Shown: positions 10,852 through 23,108 of the stretch, piece after piece
How positions within the stretch are numbered: position 1 is the first letter of the stretch
Layout: each line of letters opens with the position of its first letter
Assembly: GCA_002150815.3 (NCBI GenBank)
Contig: NDFF03000382.1
Location: 466,223 to 530,222 of the forward strand
DNA length: 64,000 nt
DNA from: Grammothele lineata
Taxonomy: Eukaryota > Basidiomycota > Agaricomycetes > Polyporales > Polyporaceae
Direction: 5' to 3'
The notes under the pieces: generated by a model
The model's input: only the letters and a program-made list of their open reading frames with translations
Told to the model about the DNA's origin: nothing
The model's database searches: none
Program-made: the position numbers and the translations under genes

Positions 10852-11574
10852 CTACACATTCACGCTTGGACCTGCCTCGGACCCGACATGTGCTTGCTCA
10901 AAGAAGGTCTGCAGCCAACGCGCTTCCTTCTCCATGTCTTCCGCAGTGCGCGACTTGCGGTCTTCGTCCGCGTCCACCTGAAGCGGCTGTGGTACAGTGT
11001 GCGCGTCGTGCAGTGCGTGCTCCGCGCGCTCGAGCGCGGGGTAGACATCGTCGTTGCGTGTGAATGCATCGCCCTGTAGCTTGCGGGGGAGGAGGTGGAA
11101 GTGAACGTGCGGTACGGTCTGCCCGGCTGCCTTGCCGTCCTGCCGGCGCCGTGAGCACACAGGAACACGTACATATTGCCCTTCGGCGAGGGACGGCGAG
11201 GGGGAGAACCAAACGCGAGAAGGGTTCGTAAGGGGAGCGCTATGTGCTCTACCAAAGCACGCACCTGGCAGGCGACGGTAAGCCCATCTGCACCATAGAC
11301 GCGCTCAATGACGCGCCCGACATGCTGCACGGAGGCCATGAGCTCCGCGAGCTCGTCGTGTTTGAGGTCGGCCAGGCGCGGGACAACGCGCGTGGGTATG
11401 ACGAGCACGTCTGCGGGCAGACGCGTGAGATTACAAGTCGGGGGTGCGAGGGCAGGACGGAAGGCACGGACGTCCAGGGACGATCGGCTTGAGGTTCACG
11501 ATGGCGGCGGCGAGGCGGGCGCGGTAGAAGGCCTGGCGGGTGACATCGAACGTAGAGAAGAAGAGAGCGGACAT
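10852..11574 (-). CDS. FHIT: FHIT-like dinucleoside triphosphate hydrolase (HIT family)
   Basis: Exons (minus) 11472-11574, 11265-11410 and 10852-11139 give 178 residues. Cleaves diadenosine tri- and tetraphosphates. The N-terminus reads FFSTFDVTRQAFYR, then NLKPIVPGHVLVIPTRVV, as in FHIT. The histidine triad is HVHFHLLPR in exon 3 (about residue 105), with the middle histidine as nucleophile. The C-terminal stretch after the triad (DDVYPALERAEHAL) is the FHIT-type tail; its residue composition differs from the Hint subfamily, which favours FHIT over Hint. Exon phases close exactly. It is divergent from 6-phosphogluconolactonase with 271 bp between the starts. Confidence 0.9.
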
Positions 11575-11845
11575 AGCTGAACTACAGCTTGAAGGGGCGG
11601 CACACGGGGCCGAGGCAGAGAGACGGGAGCTGGTCGAGGGCCGCGAGCCGCGCGCTGTGGCACTGGGACGGGAGGAGATGCGGGCGATCTGAGATTGGCC
11701 GGCACGTCCGAGATGACATCAGCGCAGACATTCGCGGCTCGCCTGCCCATCCTCGACCGGATATCTTCTCCTCTATCTTTCTTCCCGCTCTCACTGCGCC
11801 TCACACTCCTCGCGCTCCCTCTCGCGCACGACAACGCCATTTACG
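11575..11845. promoter_or_regulatory. divergent promoter region, FHIT / 6-phosphogluconolactonase
   Basis: 271 bp separate two divergent ATGs, so both promoters must lie here or overlap the genes. Pyrimidine-rich stretches precede the 6-phosphogluconolactonase ATG. No TATA or CCAAT box is convincing. Confidence 0.35.
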
Positions 11846-12737
11846 ATGGTCGCTACCGCCCCTAACCCTCCCGTCGTCAACGCCTTCCCTTCGAGCGCCG
11901 AGCTCGTCGATGCCCTCGCGCAATTCATCGTTAAAGCCCAGAAGGAGTCCATCGAAAAGAAGGGCCGTTTCACCATCGCCCTCTCCGGCGGTTCGCTTCC
12001 GAAGCAGCTCGCTGGGCTCGTCGGTAACCCCGCCATAAAGTGGGACAAGTGGTAGGTCTTTCCCCAGCCGTTCGCATCGCATCCGATCCGCGCCCTTTCC
12101 GCCTTGTCCTTCCGAGCCCCTAGCCCGAAACCCGATCGCTCACCCGCCGACTATCGACAGGCACGTCTTCTACGCGGACGAACGCGTCGTCCCGCTCGAC
12201 CATGAGGACTCGAACCACGCGCTCTGCGTGCGCGAGCTCTTCTCCAAGCTACCCGCCGGTGGCCCGCAGCCGACGATCCACACGATCAACCCAGAGCTTG
12301 CGGACGACCTCGAGGAGCTCTCGGACGCGTACGAGAAGGAGCTCATCCAGGAGTTTGCCATGAAAGACGCCGCGCGCTTCCCCATCTTTGACCTCATCCT
12401 CCTCGGTATCGGCCCGGACGGCCACACCTGCTCGCTCTTCCCCGGCCACGAGCTCCTCGCCGAGGAGGACCGCTGGGTGGCGTACATCGAGGACAGCCCG
12501 AAGCCGCCCCCCAAGCGCATCACGCTCACGTTCCCCGTCCTGAACCACGCCGCGCGCATCGCGTTCGTCGCGACTGGCGCTGGGAAGCAGGATACGCTCC
12601 ATACCGTACTCGACGAGCCCGAGGCCGGCCTTCCTGCGAGCCGCGTCCGTCCCGCACACCCTGGTCACCTGTACTGGTTCGTGGACGAAGCCGCGGTAGA
12701 GAAAGTCCAATACCCGAAAACGCCGTTCAAGCTGTGA
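11846..12737 (+). CDS. 6-phosphogluconolactonase
   Basis: Exons 11846-12051 and 12161-12737, 260 residues, the usual length. Hydrolyses 6-phosphogluconolactone in the oxidative pentose phosphate pathway in the cytosol. Motifs: [16 protein letters not shown] near residue 50, [18 protein letters not shown] immediately after the intron, [19 protein letters not shown] near residue 160 (the family signature), and a [13 protein letters not shown] strand. This matches the eukaryotic SOL3/SOL4 type rather than the bacterial beta-propeller type. The splice joins the tryptophan codon across the intron, which confirms the model. Confidence 0.95.
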
Positions 12738-13043
12738 GAGGGGCAGGTATCTAGACAGAGGGATAATTTCGTGGAAGGATTCCGGAGGTGTACGCTTGAA
12801 GAAGTCTTCCGCTTGTATCATAGCATCATTGCGGCAGAGTCGCCGATTCTATGCAGACCTTTCGATACCGGATCGGATCGTCCAAACACATTTATCTCCG
12901 TCCTCATACGCGGTAATTTTACCACGCCGGAGCTCAGCGGCATGAGGGCATTAACAGGTCGTCAGCGTTCGTCATTACACGTGCAACAGGTATACAGCAG
13001 AGAGATCCCAAATCCTAAGCGAGAACATACCACGGAGCCCTAA
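12738..13043. other. convergent spacer
   Basis: About 300 bp between two convergent genes. No motif or reading frame is worth reporting. Confidence 0.4.
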
Positions 13044-15031
13044 TCATATATCCTCACTCGCGCCCATCTCAGGGAATATCGTCAGCACAACTAGGTCCAG
13101 AATGAACACCGCGAGGTGCGCATTGCACGCCGCGTTGTCAAGCGGGGCCAGCGCCGCGTCTACCGTCGCCGCCCGCGCGTCCGCCGTCGGACCCAGTAGG
13201 GGGGCGACCGCACCTGCAACAGCAAAAACATAAGAGACACTTCCGTTCAGCATCCCGCTCGCAATCCGGTAATAGAAGAAATGAGACCACTCACCGGGAA
13301 CGCGCTCGAGCAGCCTCGCCCTTAGCGCGGCGCGCAGCTCGGCCTGCTCTTCAGGCGTCGGGTCCACGGGCGCCGGCCCGGGCCAGCCCTCGGGGAAGAG
13401 CGCGCCTTTGGCGCTGCGCACGACGCGCGTGAGCGACGGCGGGGATAGCGCGTGCGCGTACAGGAGGTAGGGGAGGAGGCGGGCGAGGAAGGGCGCAGCG
13501 AGCGCGCCGAGGAGGGTGAGCAGGTGTGTAAGCGCGCGGGCGGTGGTGAATGTGCTGACAGTGGATGGGGCGGAGGGGGAGGAAGGCGGAGGGGTGAGGA
13601 GGGTGAGGAGGAATGCGAGTGGAGGGTGAGTGTAATTTGGGATGGGCGCGGGGCCTGCTAATGCGGGCGCAGGAGACGGGGAGGGTGAGAGACCGGGTGG
13701 CTGGGATGAAGTGGATTCGCGAGAGGACGAGTGGAGGAATGAAGTTGTCTCGGAGGAAGGCGACACAGGTCGTGGTGGCGGCGTGGGTGTTGGGAAACTT
13801 AACGAGCCTGGAAGGGCACGAGTAGTCGTCTCGTCTCTCGCGTGGCCGCGAACAGGGTGATCGTCTTGCGCTGGAAGTTCATGCTCTTGCGCTTGGTGTG
13901 GGTCTTTAGTCTGATTGACCTTCTTAATTGTGTCCCTTGCCTGCTTATATGCGTGCAAGATGCTCAAGCAAACGCTTGACACGGATTGCACGGCAGACAG
14001 GACGAGGATGGCAAGGGATTGGAAGGAGAAATGCGACGACGTTTGCCTCTGCAGCAGGGGGCGCTGAGGCGAGACGTCGACCGGCGACTGCAGAGGGATG
14101 ACCGCAGTCAGCACAAGTTTGAAGCAGACAGCGACAGAAAAGGCGAAGCGGGGCTAGAACGCGTATGTGTATTGCCTGCTGGTACGAGGTATGTACATGC
14201 GGAGTATATATAGCCCCACTCGTGTGCCTCGAGCACGACGTCCACAAGGACCGAAGGACGGAGAGCACCACACACCTCTTGCACCTTGTCTCCCACCTTC
14301 CCAGGGCCGAGCTGGTCAAGGATGATCTTGTGGATGAACCACGGCTGGGTGACTCGCGGCAGCACACTCCCTACGAGGACCTTGAGGACGATTTCACGCA
14401 CTATGAACCGCTCTGTCTCTGGCTCATAGTCCTCTGGCGGTAAACACGTCTTCAAGATATGGTCCACGGCCTGGCGCACGTACACTGGGTCGATCACGCC
14501 TTCAGCGGAGACAGCCATGTGGGGTTGTATTTGGTGGAAGAGCTGAGACATAGACACGGCGCCTCCGGCGGCATAGGATGTATGCAGCTTGGCCTGTGCA
14601 TTGCGGTAATCAGTCCAATGCTGGGTGAGTAGTGTCGGTATGTCTCTGAAGACGAGTGGTGAGAGGTCGGTGGCCAGGAGGCGCGCTTCTAGAGCGCGAA
14701 TGACGACAGTAAGGATCCGAGTAATCTCTGGGAGGAACTCTTTGTCGTAACGTGTGATCTTGGACCACCAGGTGTTGACGAAGGCGCGCAGCGCAAGCGC
14801 AATGAAGTCGTACAGCTCTGCATTGAGCTCTGGGGACGCCTCGGGCGAGAGGAGAAGAGGAGGAAGGTCGGCGTCGGCAGGAAGTGTGGGGAAGAGGATC
14901 CGCTTTGCAAGGGTGACAGGCTTTGTTTGCGGAGGCCTGCTGGGGACGGTGGGTCTGTCGGCATTGGAGGAGGTGAAGGACCTGATGGAGCGAGGGCCGA
15001 CGCGACGGGCGGAGGGCGGGACGGTGGACAT
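13044..15031 (-). CDS. PXA (PX-associated) domain protein
   Basis: Exons on the minus strand: 14186-15031, then 13295-14087 and 13044-13213 if the GTGAGT...TTGCAG block at 13214-13294 is an intron. That block is 81 nt and free of stops, so retaining it would add 27 residues in frame. The N-terminal 250 residues carry a PXA-type domain: NTWWSKITRYDKEFLPEI, then LEARLLATDLSPLVF, HWTDYRNAQAKLHTSYA and PPEDYEPETERFIVREIV. PXA domains occur in sorting nexins and fungal endosomal or vacuolar proteins; here no PX or RGS domain follows. The middle is Ser/Pro-rich, and the C-terminal part has several hydrophobic helices, one of them around LGALAAPFLARLLPYLLYA. An in-frame ATG at 15142 could add 37 residues. 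Likely membrane-trafficking role (inference). Confidence 0.78.
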
Positions 15032-15571
15032 GGTCGCCGGGCGCGAGAGGCGCGTCGGGCGTCCTGGGACGGCGTGCGGGTGAGGCCGCCGGCGGCAGCA
15101 GCCGGTGGCGCGGAGGTGGGCGTCGGGCGGCGTTCGGCGCATCCAGCTCGGGCCTCGGCCAGCGCCACGCGATGATCAACGCGTCGGCCGGCCGGGACGT
15201 GGCTAAATCGGACGAAGGCCCGGGCGAAGTCAGCCCCGCATCGAAGCACGGCCGTTCTTGGTCGGCCAGACAGCCTCTGCCGGAGCGTCCGCTGAGCGTT
15301 CTCTGCCAAGCTCTTCGTCCCCGCGTCCATCCCAGAGCCTCCGCCCCGCCCGCCGCCGTCGCCTCTGCTCGCCCACCCGCGGCACTGGCGCAGCCCGCCG
15401 CCCACTGGACAATTGCCCTCCTCGAGGCAGCTGCCACCCGTCGTCGCCATCTCTTTGTTTATGTATTAATATTCTCGTCGCTTGTCTCATCGACGCTCTT
15501 TTCGACAACATTCTTTCTACCTCACCCCCGCTCCCGCCGCTCCAGTCCGTCACACTCTACGCCTCCGGATA
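15032..15571. promoter_or_regulatory. divergent promoter region
   Basis: About 540 bp between the PXA-protein gene (minus) and the single-pass membrane protein gene (plus). GC-rich near 15040-15300. Open frames cross it on both strands but look like GC-driven shadows. No TATA box was seen. Confidence 0.35.
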
Positions 15572-17313
15572 ATGCCCCATGTCGCCTACATCGTCAGGCG
15601 GGACGGCGGCACCGGGCTCTCCACCTCTACCATCATTATCATCGCTGTCGTCGCCGGCTCGGTCGTGATTCTCGCCTTTGCCCTCTTCGCATGGCGCCTC
15701 CTCGCTCGCTCGTGTCGACGATCCAGGTCTGTCCCCCTTCCGCCCGCACAAGACCTGGCCCACCACCGCGAGCAACAACTTGCAGCCTTTTCGGACCGTA
15801 AAGGAGACCGGCCTACAACATGGGTAGATTCGACCCACCACCTCCATGCTCCAGTGTATTCCTCGCGGCTCCTTTCAGCCAGCGGGAGCAGCGCCTCTCT
15901 TATGCGAAGCACCCCCGACCTTTACTCAAGTCGAGGCCCCACTCGGGAGAATAGCTGGGCGATTGAGGATTCGCCTTCGGGTACGAGCTCACCGTACCCA
16001 CTCTCGGCGGAGAACCTTCAGCCTCCAACCCCCTCTTTCCTCCCTTCGGCAACAAATCCGCACAACAGCATGACCAGCGTTGCCAGCTCCTCCAGCGACG
16101 TCGTCTCGGATGCCCATGCCGGTCTCCCCGCATCCCCTTCCGAGATGACCCATTCGGTCGAGTCTTCGAGTTCCCTCCCTCGCGATTATTCCCCAGCGCG
16201 GCCACGGCCCCCGCGGGCGCCCGCTCGCTCGCGCTCGCGCCCGATGTCAGTTGTCTCCTCGGCTGGCACCCTGCAGTCCGTGCAGACGTCGCACTCGACG
16301 CACAATGTGCTGCGCGGCGCGCCCCACTCGATTCACAGTAACATCCAGATCGTGCTCCCCGCGCCGCTCGCGCCCGAGCTATACCCGCATACGCATCCCC
16401 TCATGGATCTAGGGGGCGATCGTCAGAGCGTCTTTGGCGGCGGCGATAGGCGGAGCGTCGCGGATCAGTGGCTTCTCGCGGGCTCGCGCCCCCAGTCCGT
16501 CGCACGTCATGGCCATGAACGAAGTGGCAGCGGCGGCTCGCGCGCATCACACTATGGTAAGCACCATTCTGCATGTCGTGGTCTCGCAGTGGCGGTCCAT
16601 CCTTGTTCTGCTTCTCATCCTTTGCGCAATTTACAGCCGGCCCTCGACCAAGCCAGTCCCGGCCGCGAAGTTCGCTCTCCAAAGTCGCCTCGACCTCTAC
16701 CTTGCATGACAGCGACAGCGCGAGCGCGCGCGCACGTCGCGCCTCCTCGCAGCCCCCGCTCCCGCACGCCCGCTCCGCTCCCATCATTCCCGCCGCTGCC
16801 AGTGCTGGTGCTACTGCCGGGGCCACACGCCCACGTCCGCGCTCGCGCTCGCGCACGCCATCGCCCTCGCCCGGCCCAGTCATGCACCAGCGTGGCCCTT
16901 CAGCCCCAGCGGGCGTGGGCATGGACGTGTACGCGCCCCAGCAGGAGATGTTCATGCCGCGCTCCCCGATGCCCCCTGTCCCCCGGATCCCGTCCGTGTA
17001 TGGCCGCGAGAACGTGCAGAGCGGGTACTTCCCGCCTGCTCCCGCGCCCGCACCTCCGCCTCCGCCACCTAAGGCTGGGGTGCCCCGGCCGGGGCCGGGA
17101 GAAGTGGACGAGCGTGAGCGAGGACGTGCGCGCGACGCGGTGCCGCTCGCCGTGGCACATCCGGTAGTGGCACCCACGCCCACGCCCGTCCCCGTCCCCG
17201 TCCCCGTCATGCCACCGGTGCCACTGTCGAACGGCGCTGATGCACGGGGGCCGAAGCGGGCACCATCAGGGGGGAAGCTGAGGAAGAGCAACAGCCGGAG
17301 CAGGGTGTCGTAG
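15572..17313 (+). CDS. single-pass membrane protein with long disordered tail
   Basis: Exons 15572-16556 and 16637-17313; 553 residues. Family not recognised. A short N-terminus (about 20 residues, no signal peptide) is followed by one strong membrane helix, about residues 20-42 (IIIIAVVAGSVVILAFALFA), then a basic stop-transfer patch (RSCRRSR). The remaining 500 residues are Ser-, Pro- and Arg-rich and look disordered, with repeated short RS and PS runs and two proline clusters near the end (APAPAPPPPPPK). The first intron join restores phase exactly. The layout, one helix near the N-terminus with a long Ser/Thr-rich cytosolic tail, is reminiscent of fungal cell-wall sensor or Axl2-like proteins, but the extracellular part is too short for those. 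Function unknown. Confidence 0.72.
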
Positions 17314-17824
17314 CGTCGGTTGTGTGCTTCGCTGGTCGTGCGCCTGTTCGTTCGTTATTAGAGGTTCTGTGAGCATAGCTGTAGTCGGGCGATTGTGCAC
17401 GGGGAAGAGACATTGCATGCACTGCAGAACATTAGTAGTACCTACACCAACAATACCATTCTTGCATCATCGTAGACGCTTTCGTTCGCGGACCGAGGAG
17501 AACTAGTCGCCAGACAGCCCGCGGAAAGATGGATGTCGAGCATGTCGTCTGAGCGATCGCGCCGTCGTCACACCGACGGACGTGATAATTCGCCAAAAGG
17601 CGTGTAGTAGCCGCCGCGCCGCACGCGGCCAGGCCACCTTTGTGTGTCCATTGAATGAACGAAGCCGAGCAGGAGCAATAATGGTTACACGAGAGATGCG
17701 AACAGGCACAGACACAGCAAGAAACATTCCAACGGCGGGCTCTCCGCGCCGCGGCGAACAGACGTGAGAGAACGGGCGCACGGATGAACGCATGGAGGTA
17801 TAGACACACGGACGGCGTGCTCGC
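17314..17824. other. convergent spacer
   Basis: About 510 bp between two convergent stops. It is AT-richer than the flanking genes and presumably holds both 3' UTRs. No gene was found. Confidence 0.4.
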
Positions 17825-20754
17825 TCACATCATCCCAAACCCGTCGTCGTCCCCGCCCCAGCCGCCCACCTCGACCTCCTCCGCCATGGGCATGTGCGCG
17901 TCCTCGCCCGCGTCGTCCGCAGGCACGGAAGCCGCGCCGCCTTCCGCGTTGCCCCCGCTGCTGATCACGTCTTTCGCCGAGGTAGCGGGCGCGCCGGCGG
18001 AGGGAGCATGGACGAGCGTGCCGGCGGCCTGGCCGGTGAACCACGCGACCTGTACGGGTCCAACGAGCGCGATGTGCGAGCCCTTAGCGAAGCCTTGCTC
18101 GGCTGCGGCGCGACTCCGGAAGGAGACGAGGACGTCCCCGCCATCGGCGACCTCGACAGACTCGACCTGCCCGGTCGTCTACATGCGAACAAGTCAACTC
18201 GAGGTCGGGAGCGCGGAGGACGCAGAGAGAAGGGAGGGATACGCACTTCGTACCAGTCCCGGACCGCTTGGAGGCTCTCTGCAGGCGCACCCTTGACGAC
18301 GAGCTTTTTGGGCCGGTTGTCGAGCTTCATGTTCATCCTCGGCGGGCCCCCACGCATTGCGCCGCGGTAATACCCACCGCGGGCGCCCCGACCACGGCCA
18401 CGATACGGCCGGTACGGGCTGCTCGCATAGGGCGCGGTGCTCTCTCCTGCGACAGGAATGCCCAGACTCGCGGCCTGCAGAAAGACGCCGAGGCATGTTA
18501 GAATGTGCGATGGAAAGAGAAGCACAGGGACGCGACGATGACGTACCTCTGCCTTGAGCTTCTCGAGCTTCGCCTTGAGCTCCTCCGTGCTCTCCTCCTC
18601 GCCTTCCCCGCCCGGAGCGCCCGGGTCGGCACCGTGCATCTCCAGCTCCTTGTCCAGTCGCTCCCGCTCGAGTCGCTCGCGGTCGTCGGGACGAGGCGTT
18701 GAAGGCGCAGATCGTTTGGCGGGCACCGACGCTAATGATGACGACGACGCGGCTGGAGGCGGTGGTGACTGCGAGGCCGTCGCCGCGGCGGGCATTGTTG
18801 ATGGCTTCTTCATCTCCTCGTTCAGCTTCCGCAGGCGCGCCATGATCTCCTTCTTTTCGTCTGAAGTCGCGGACGAGAGTTTCGCCATGAGCGCTTTCTG
18901 CTCCTCGATCTGCTGCTGGAGCAACTTTTGTTTTGCCGCAAGCGCCGCGGCGGCAGAGGAAGATGCGGAAGGGGCGCGAGATGTGGAAGGGACCGCAGAG
19001 GGGACCTGTGTGGGAGGAGCAGGGAAACCCTCGTGAGGAGCTGTCGATGCGGGAGGAGCGACCGCTCGTTGTGCGACTATGGGAGCTGACGCGGCCAGCA
19101 TACGCTGCCCAGCCTGCCCATGACCTTCCATTGGTCGGTGCCAGAATACCTTGACGAAGCGGTTACCGAAGACGGCCTCCTCCGACTTCCACGCCTTGTG
19201 GGCTTCGTCATGGTTGGAGAAACTAACGAGTGCTTTCGAACTCGCGGCATCAACAGCGACGTTCGTTACGGTGCCGAACTTGCTGAACCAGTCATTCACA
19301 GCGCCAAGCGACAGCTTGTCCTCGGGTATCTTCTCCACAACGAGGGTCTTGTCGTTGCGCCGCTCAGGGCGGAAGCTTTGCGCATCTCCGCCGAATGTAC
19401 CACGTCCTCGCCCTCGTCCGCCGCCACGGCCGTTTACGAATGGACGCTGGGGTTGGCTAACATCTTGTGGGGGTGCAGGTAAATGAGGAGGAAGGTCTCG
19501 CCCATTTGACTCGCCAGTGGGGGCAACACCTTCCATAGGTGCCGGACGTGACTGCTGGCGGAGGCCTTCGCCGTTATTGTAAGGAGACACATCTGCAATA
19601 GGAACCTGGGGCGTGAGATCTTGAATGACAGGGAGCTCTCCAGGATTTGGACCCATTGGAGCGTCGCCATCGTCTGTCCGAGGCATCACTGCTGGTCGGG
19701 CATTCGGATTGCGTCCGCCCACCATGCCGCCCATGGGTCGCATGTCCATCCGTTCGTGGGGATCGTACGCGCCGCCAGGTACAGAGCCCACGGGGAAGGG
19801 CATGCCTCCAGCCCCCATCATTGGCATGAACGGCATCCCGCCAGCTCCCATGGGGAAAAGCTGGGCAGGTATGACCGCATCGTCACCATGACTGTACTTG
19901 CAGAACGCGCCTCGTGCGCAATATCCATTGTCTAGCAGCATCGGCGTGCAAGATGAGGAGAGGCACGCAGAGGTGGAGCGAAGCGACTTACTGTGATAAT
20001 CCCGGCAGATCCCTCTTCGCTGCTCGGGTGGCCTGTAGTTCTGCCCGTTGCGACCGTTCATGCCCATACCCATGCCGCCGTTCATTCCACCACTCATGTC
20101 CACCCCCGCCATGCCGCCGTCCATGTAATCCGCGCGCCCAGTCGAGTTCATCCTCGCACCACGTTCGCCACGTCCTCCCCATGATGACCGGCCATCGCCA
20201 CGACCGTGCCTTGAGAACTGACCATCGTGATTTAACCTCGGGCCCTTGTTGGGACCTTGTGCATCGTAATCGTCGTTGTCGATGCCGCGTTTTCGTCCGC
20301 GTTCAGGTGATTGTGGGGAACCGGCGAGGAGAGCATCAAGGGGTATTGGGATGCCGCCATCAGAGGATGAGGGGATGTTGGAGGAAGATGGAGTGGCGGA
20401 ATACGGCAAGTACGACTTTGAACGAAGCGCAGTGAAGAGGGTATCGACGAAGGAAGTGGCCTCTGTGGACGAACGGGATATAAACACAGGGTGAGGGTGG
20501 GGAGAGGGCATGTCGTACCTTTTTCCAAGAATTCGTCCAGTTGCCCGATGAGTTCCTGACGCAGCTCCTGTTCCGGTGCGCTGTGCTTGAGGAGCGCGAG
20601 AATGTAGTCCGCAAGCGCACCGGGCTCAGCGTCGCATCTAGGAGACAAATCAGTGAGAGAGAGAGACGGATGAAAGGAGCAGCACGGACATTGGTTCAAG
20701 TGTCCTGATCAACCACGACTTGAGGTGATTTGCCGTCTCGGGGTCGTAGAGCAT
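17825..20754 (-). CDS. RBM26/RBM27-type RNA-binding protein (PWI-like, CCCH, two RRMs)
   Basis: Six exons on the minus strand: 20690-20754, 20519-20637, 19992-20462, 18547-19931, 18247-18474, 17825-18178; 873 residues, phases close. The N-terminal PWI-like helical domain reads LKSWLIRTLEPICDAEPGAL, then QLDEFLEKEATSFVDTLF and SKSYLPYS, very close in pattern to animal RBM26/27. A CCCH finger spans the exon 3/4 join (CRDYHNNGYCARGAFCKYSH, C-x8-C-x5-C-x3-H). RRM1 begins KTLVVEKIPEDKLSLGAV; RRM2 begins KKLVVKGAPAESLQAVRDWY. Between the RRMs lies a coiled coil (KQKLLQQQIEEQKALMAKL). The homologues act in nuclear RNA surveillance (PAXT-type polyA RNA decay). The 72-nt intron at 18475-18546 is stop-free and in phase, so its retention would leave the frame open. 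Confidence 0.92.
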
Positions 20755-21003
20755 GACCGGCCTGGGTATTTGGGGGAGCGGCCAAGCGGAGACAAAGCAA
20801 GGGAGAGAGACGAGGAGTCGGTGATGCGCGCACCCCGCGCACGGCCGTCTGAAGCGGTCGACTGTGGCGCGCCGCTCTCCGCAAACTTCCCCTTGCCGCT
20901 CGCCTTGCTGACAAATCCTCTTTTTCCAGCAGCGCCTGCGACTCGGCTGGTGCGGATCACCACCATCGGAGGAACCCAGCACGCGCCGCCGCCGAGTCTT
21001 GAA
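20755..21003. promoter_or_regulatory. divergent promoter region
   Basis: About 250 bp separate the RBM26-type gene (minus) from the F-box-like gene (plus). No classical box is obvious. Confidence 0.3.
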
Positions 21004-22896
21004 ATGACGGAGGTGGTCACTCAAAGTCCAACTCCGAGGTAAGCATGTTCTTAGTTGGAGCATGAATAGCCCTTTACCCACCGAGTACAAACGTCTGTCT
21101 CAGCCTATGCATTCTCAACGACGACGTATTGTATCAAATTTTCAACGAGCTTCGGCCTAATTGCAGACTTCGCCCTCTCTCGCTCACATGCAAGCAACTC
21201 CGGTCCAGATGTTGTTCTATTTTGTTCTCTCATTGTAAGATCTCAGCGAAGACCATCCCTGATCGAGCGCAATTCCTGCCAACTCATCTATGGCCACTAG
21301 TGAGGTGCGTGCAGATATCTTTAACGGAGGTCAATCTGTACGTGCTGATTTTCTGGCGCCTTCCCAGGCGACTGACCTTTGATGGCCCCTTTCGGAGGCT
21401 TGCGACGACAGAAAAATGGTACGATAGGCAACACAACGCATACTACACTACAGAAAACTCGCGAGAAGGAGTAAAACTTGAATCGCAGATGGGTGACTTC
21501 CTCGCCGAGGTCCTTCTGCTCATGTCTTCCTTGCATTCGGTCATCTTCGACTCTCCTAGCGACTGGCTCAAGCTCGTGGATCGACCTGAGAAGGACGCCA
21601 TTCCTCCGCCCGTCCTCAGAGCAGTCCTCCATACCCCGCAAATCACAGCAATCTCAGTGACTGAATGGCTGTATCACCCCTTAGACCCTCCTCTCCCACA
21701 GACCCACTACCCCTGCGCTCCTCTTACATCCTTCACATACACACCGCCCGTTCAACGGCTAGAACCACGAGGCCATCCGTCCGAGATTGCATTCCTCCAA
21801 ATGGTCATTCCGGCCCTTTCCCGGACCCTTGAAGAACTCGAGCTGCCTATAGAGACAGCGCCACTGGAGGCCATGTCCCAGACAACCTGGCCTCAGCTCC
21901 GGCGGTTAACTCTCACCGGTCTCCGGCCCATCTCGTCCTCGTTACCACTCATCGATCTCCTTCTCCGAGCACCGAGGCTGCAAGAGCTCATCCTTAACTG
22001 CGTTATCACGAAGCAGTCTCCCGCGCAGGAAGTCTGTCCTCGTTCCTATATTACGCCGTCTCACAACCGATGGCCTGAACTGGAACAGGCTGTCCTTGCC
22101 AACCCTGCAGCAGGGGAGCTGCTGTGCACACACTTTCCCATATCACTGCGCACTCTTGTGCTATGCTCGCTCCCTCGCCTGTTTGGATCTTCAGGGAAGG
22201 GAGGAATCGGTTTATTGTCCAAAACGCTTCCCGCAAGGGACATGCTTGCTCTCCTGCGCACTTCCACCACTCCGAACCTGACCGCACTCGAGATTGATTA
22301 TAACTGCAGTGACGAAGACGAGATGGAGGACGCACTCTTGCGCTACATCTGCGAAGCATTCCCCCTCCTAGAGAGGTTGTCCATTCACCGCTATCGTCCC
22401 TGGAAGCGGCCCCAGCGGGACCTCGACTTCCGTCAGAATTATTGGCCCGATCCGCCGGATGTGGATGTAGTACGTATTTGCCTGAATCGCTCTGACGCCT
22501 CTGTCGACCGTGTATGTACCTAGGGCTGGATTGCGGAGCGACTTGTCAATCTGCGCTCGCTCCGCGTGCTGCAACTGTCCCCAGACTGGGTCCACCCGGG
22601 GCCGGTACCGGGCCGGCCATTGGGCAGGTGGTTCCCTGGTCAACCCCCAGAGATATCGGGTATCCCTCAGGCGGCGCAACTGCTCGCTCGGACGCTGTCG
22701 AAGACGTTAGAGCGCATTGAACTCGTACATGCTGGGTTTGATCGTCGTTGGAAAGTATATCGTATCCAGCGGCCGCCCCCTCTGGGAGATTCTGATGTTG
22801 TGTGTGCTATATATGACCACGAACGGTACGTACAAGCATCCTGCCGACTACTTATCTTCCCGTACTAAGTATTTGCGTAGTCTATATGATCGATGA
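21004..22896 (+). CDS. F-box-like / leucine-rich protein
   Basis: Exons 21004-21038, 21104-21304, 21368-22469, 22524-22825 and 22881-22896; 551 residues. After a 12-residue leader comes an F-box-like stretch (LNDDVLYQIFNELRPNC, LRPLSLTCKQLRSRC). Leucine-rich segments follow: LEELELPIETAPLEAM, PQLRRLTLTGLRPISSS, LLLRAPRLQELILNC, LRTLVLCSLPRLFG, LTALEIDYNCSDEDEM, LRSLRVLQLSPDW. Such proteins are typically SCF ubiquitin-ligase substrate receptors, and basidiomycetes encode very large F-box families. The F-box is weak, so SKP1 binding is inferred. The 63-nt intron at 21305-21367 is stop-free and divisible by three. The very short last exon is set by phase only and is the least certain part. Confidence 0.75.
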
Positions 22897-23108
22897 GCCC
22901 AAGAGCCAGCAATAGTAATAAAGCTGGATTTAGGTGTTGTATGTACGATGCTATGTATTATCGCATCTCCGACGCACTCCAAGATGAGACAGGTTCTCGT
23001 TCCATGCTTCTCCCTGAAGCTGAAGGTCGGACTGATACCAAGGGCAGTGCACCACACCCGAATATTCGGTAACCTTCCCAAGACGTCTTTGCTCAAGACC
23101 TGACAGGG
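22897..23108. other. convergent spacer
   Basis: About 210 bp between the F-box-like gene and the first GH27 gene, which converge. No feature seen. Confidence 0.4.

Noticed and set aside
14689..15450. Long minus-strand frames upstream of the PXA gene
   Set aside because: These are alternative frames over the first PXA exon and its promoter, low complexity and rich in Arg/Pro/Ala; the PXA frame itself has clear motifs.
16401..17291. 296-codon minus-strand frame opposite the single-pass membrane protein
   Set aside because: It is antisense to the proline- and serine-rich tail; its Gly/Thr repeats simply mirror that sequence.
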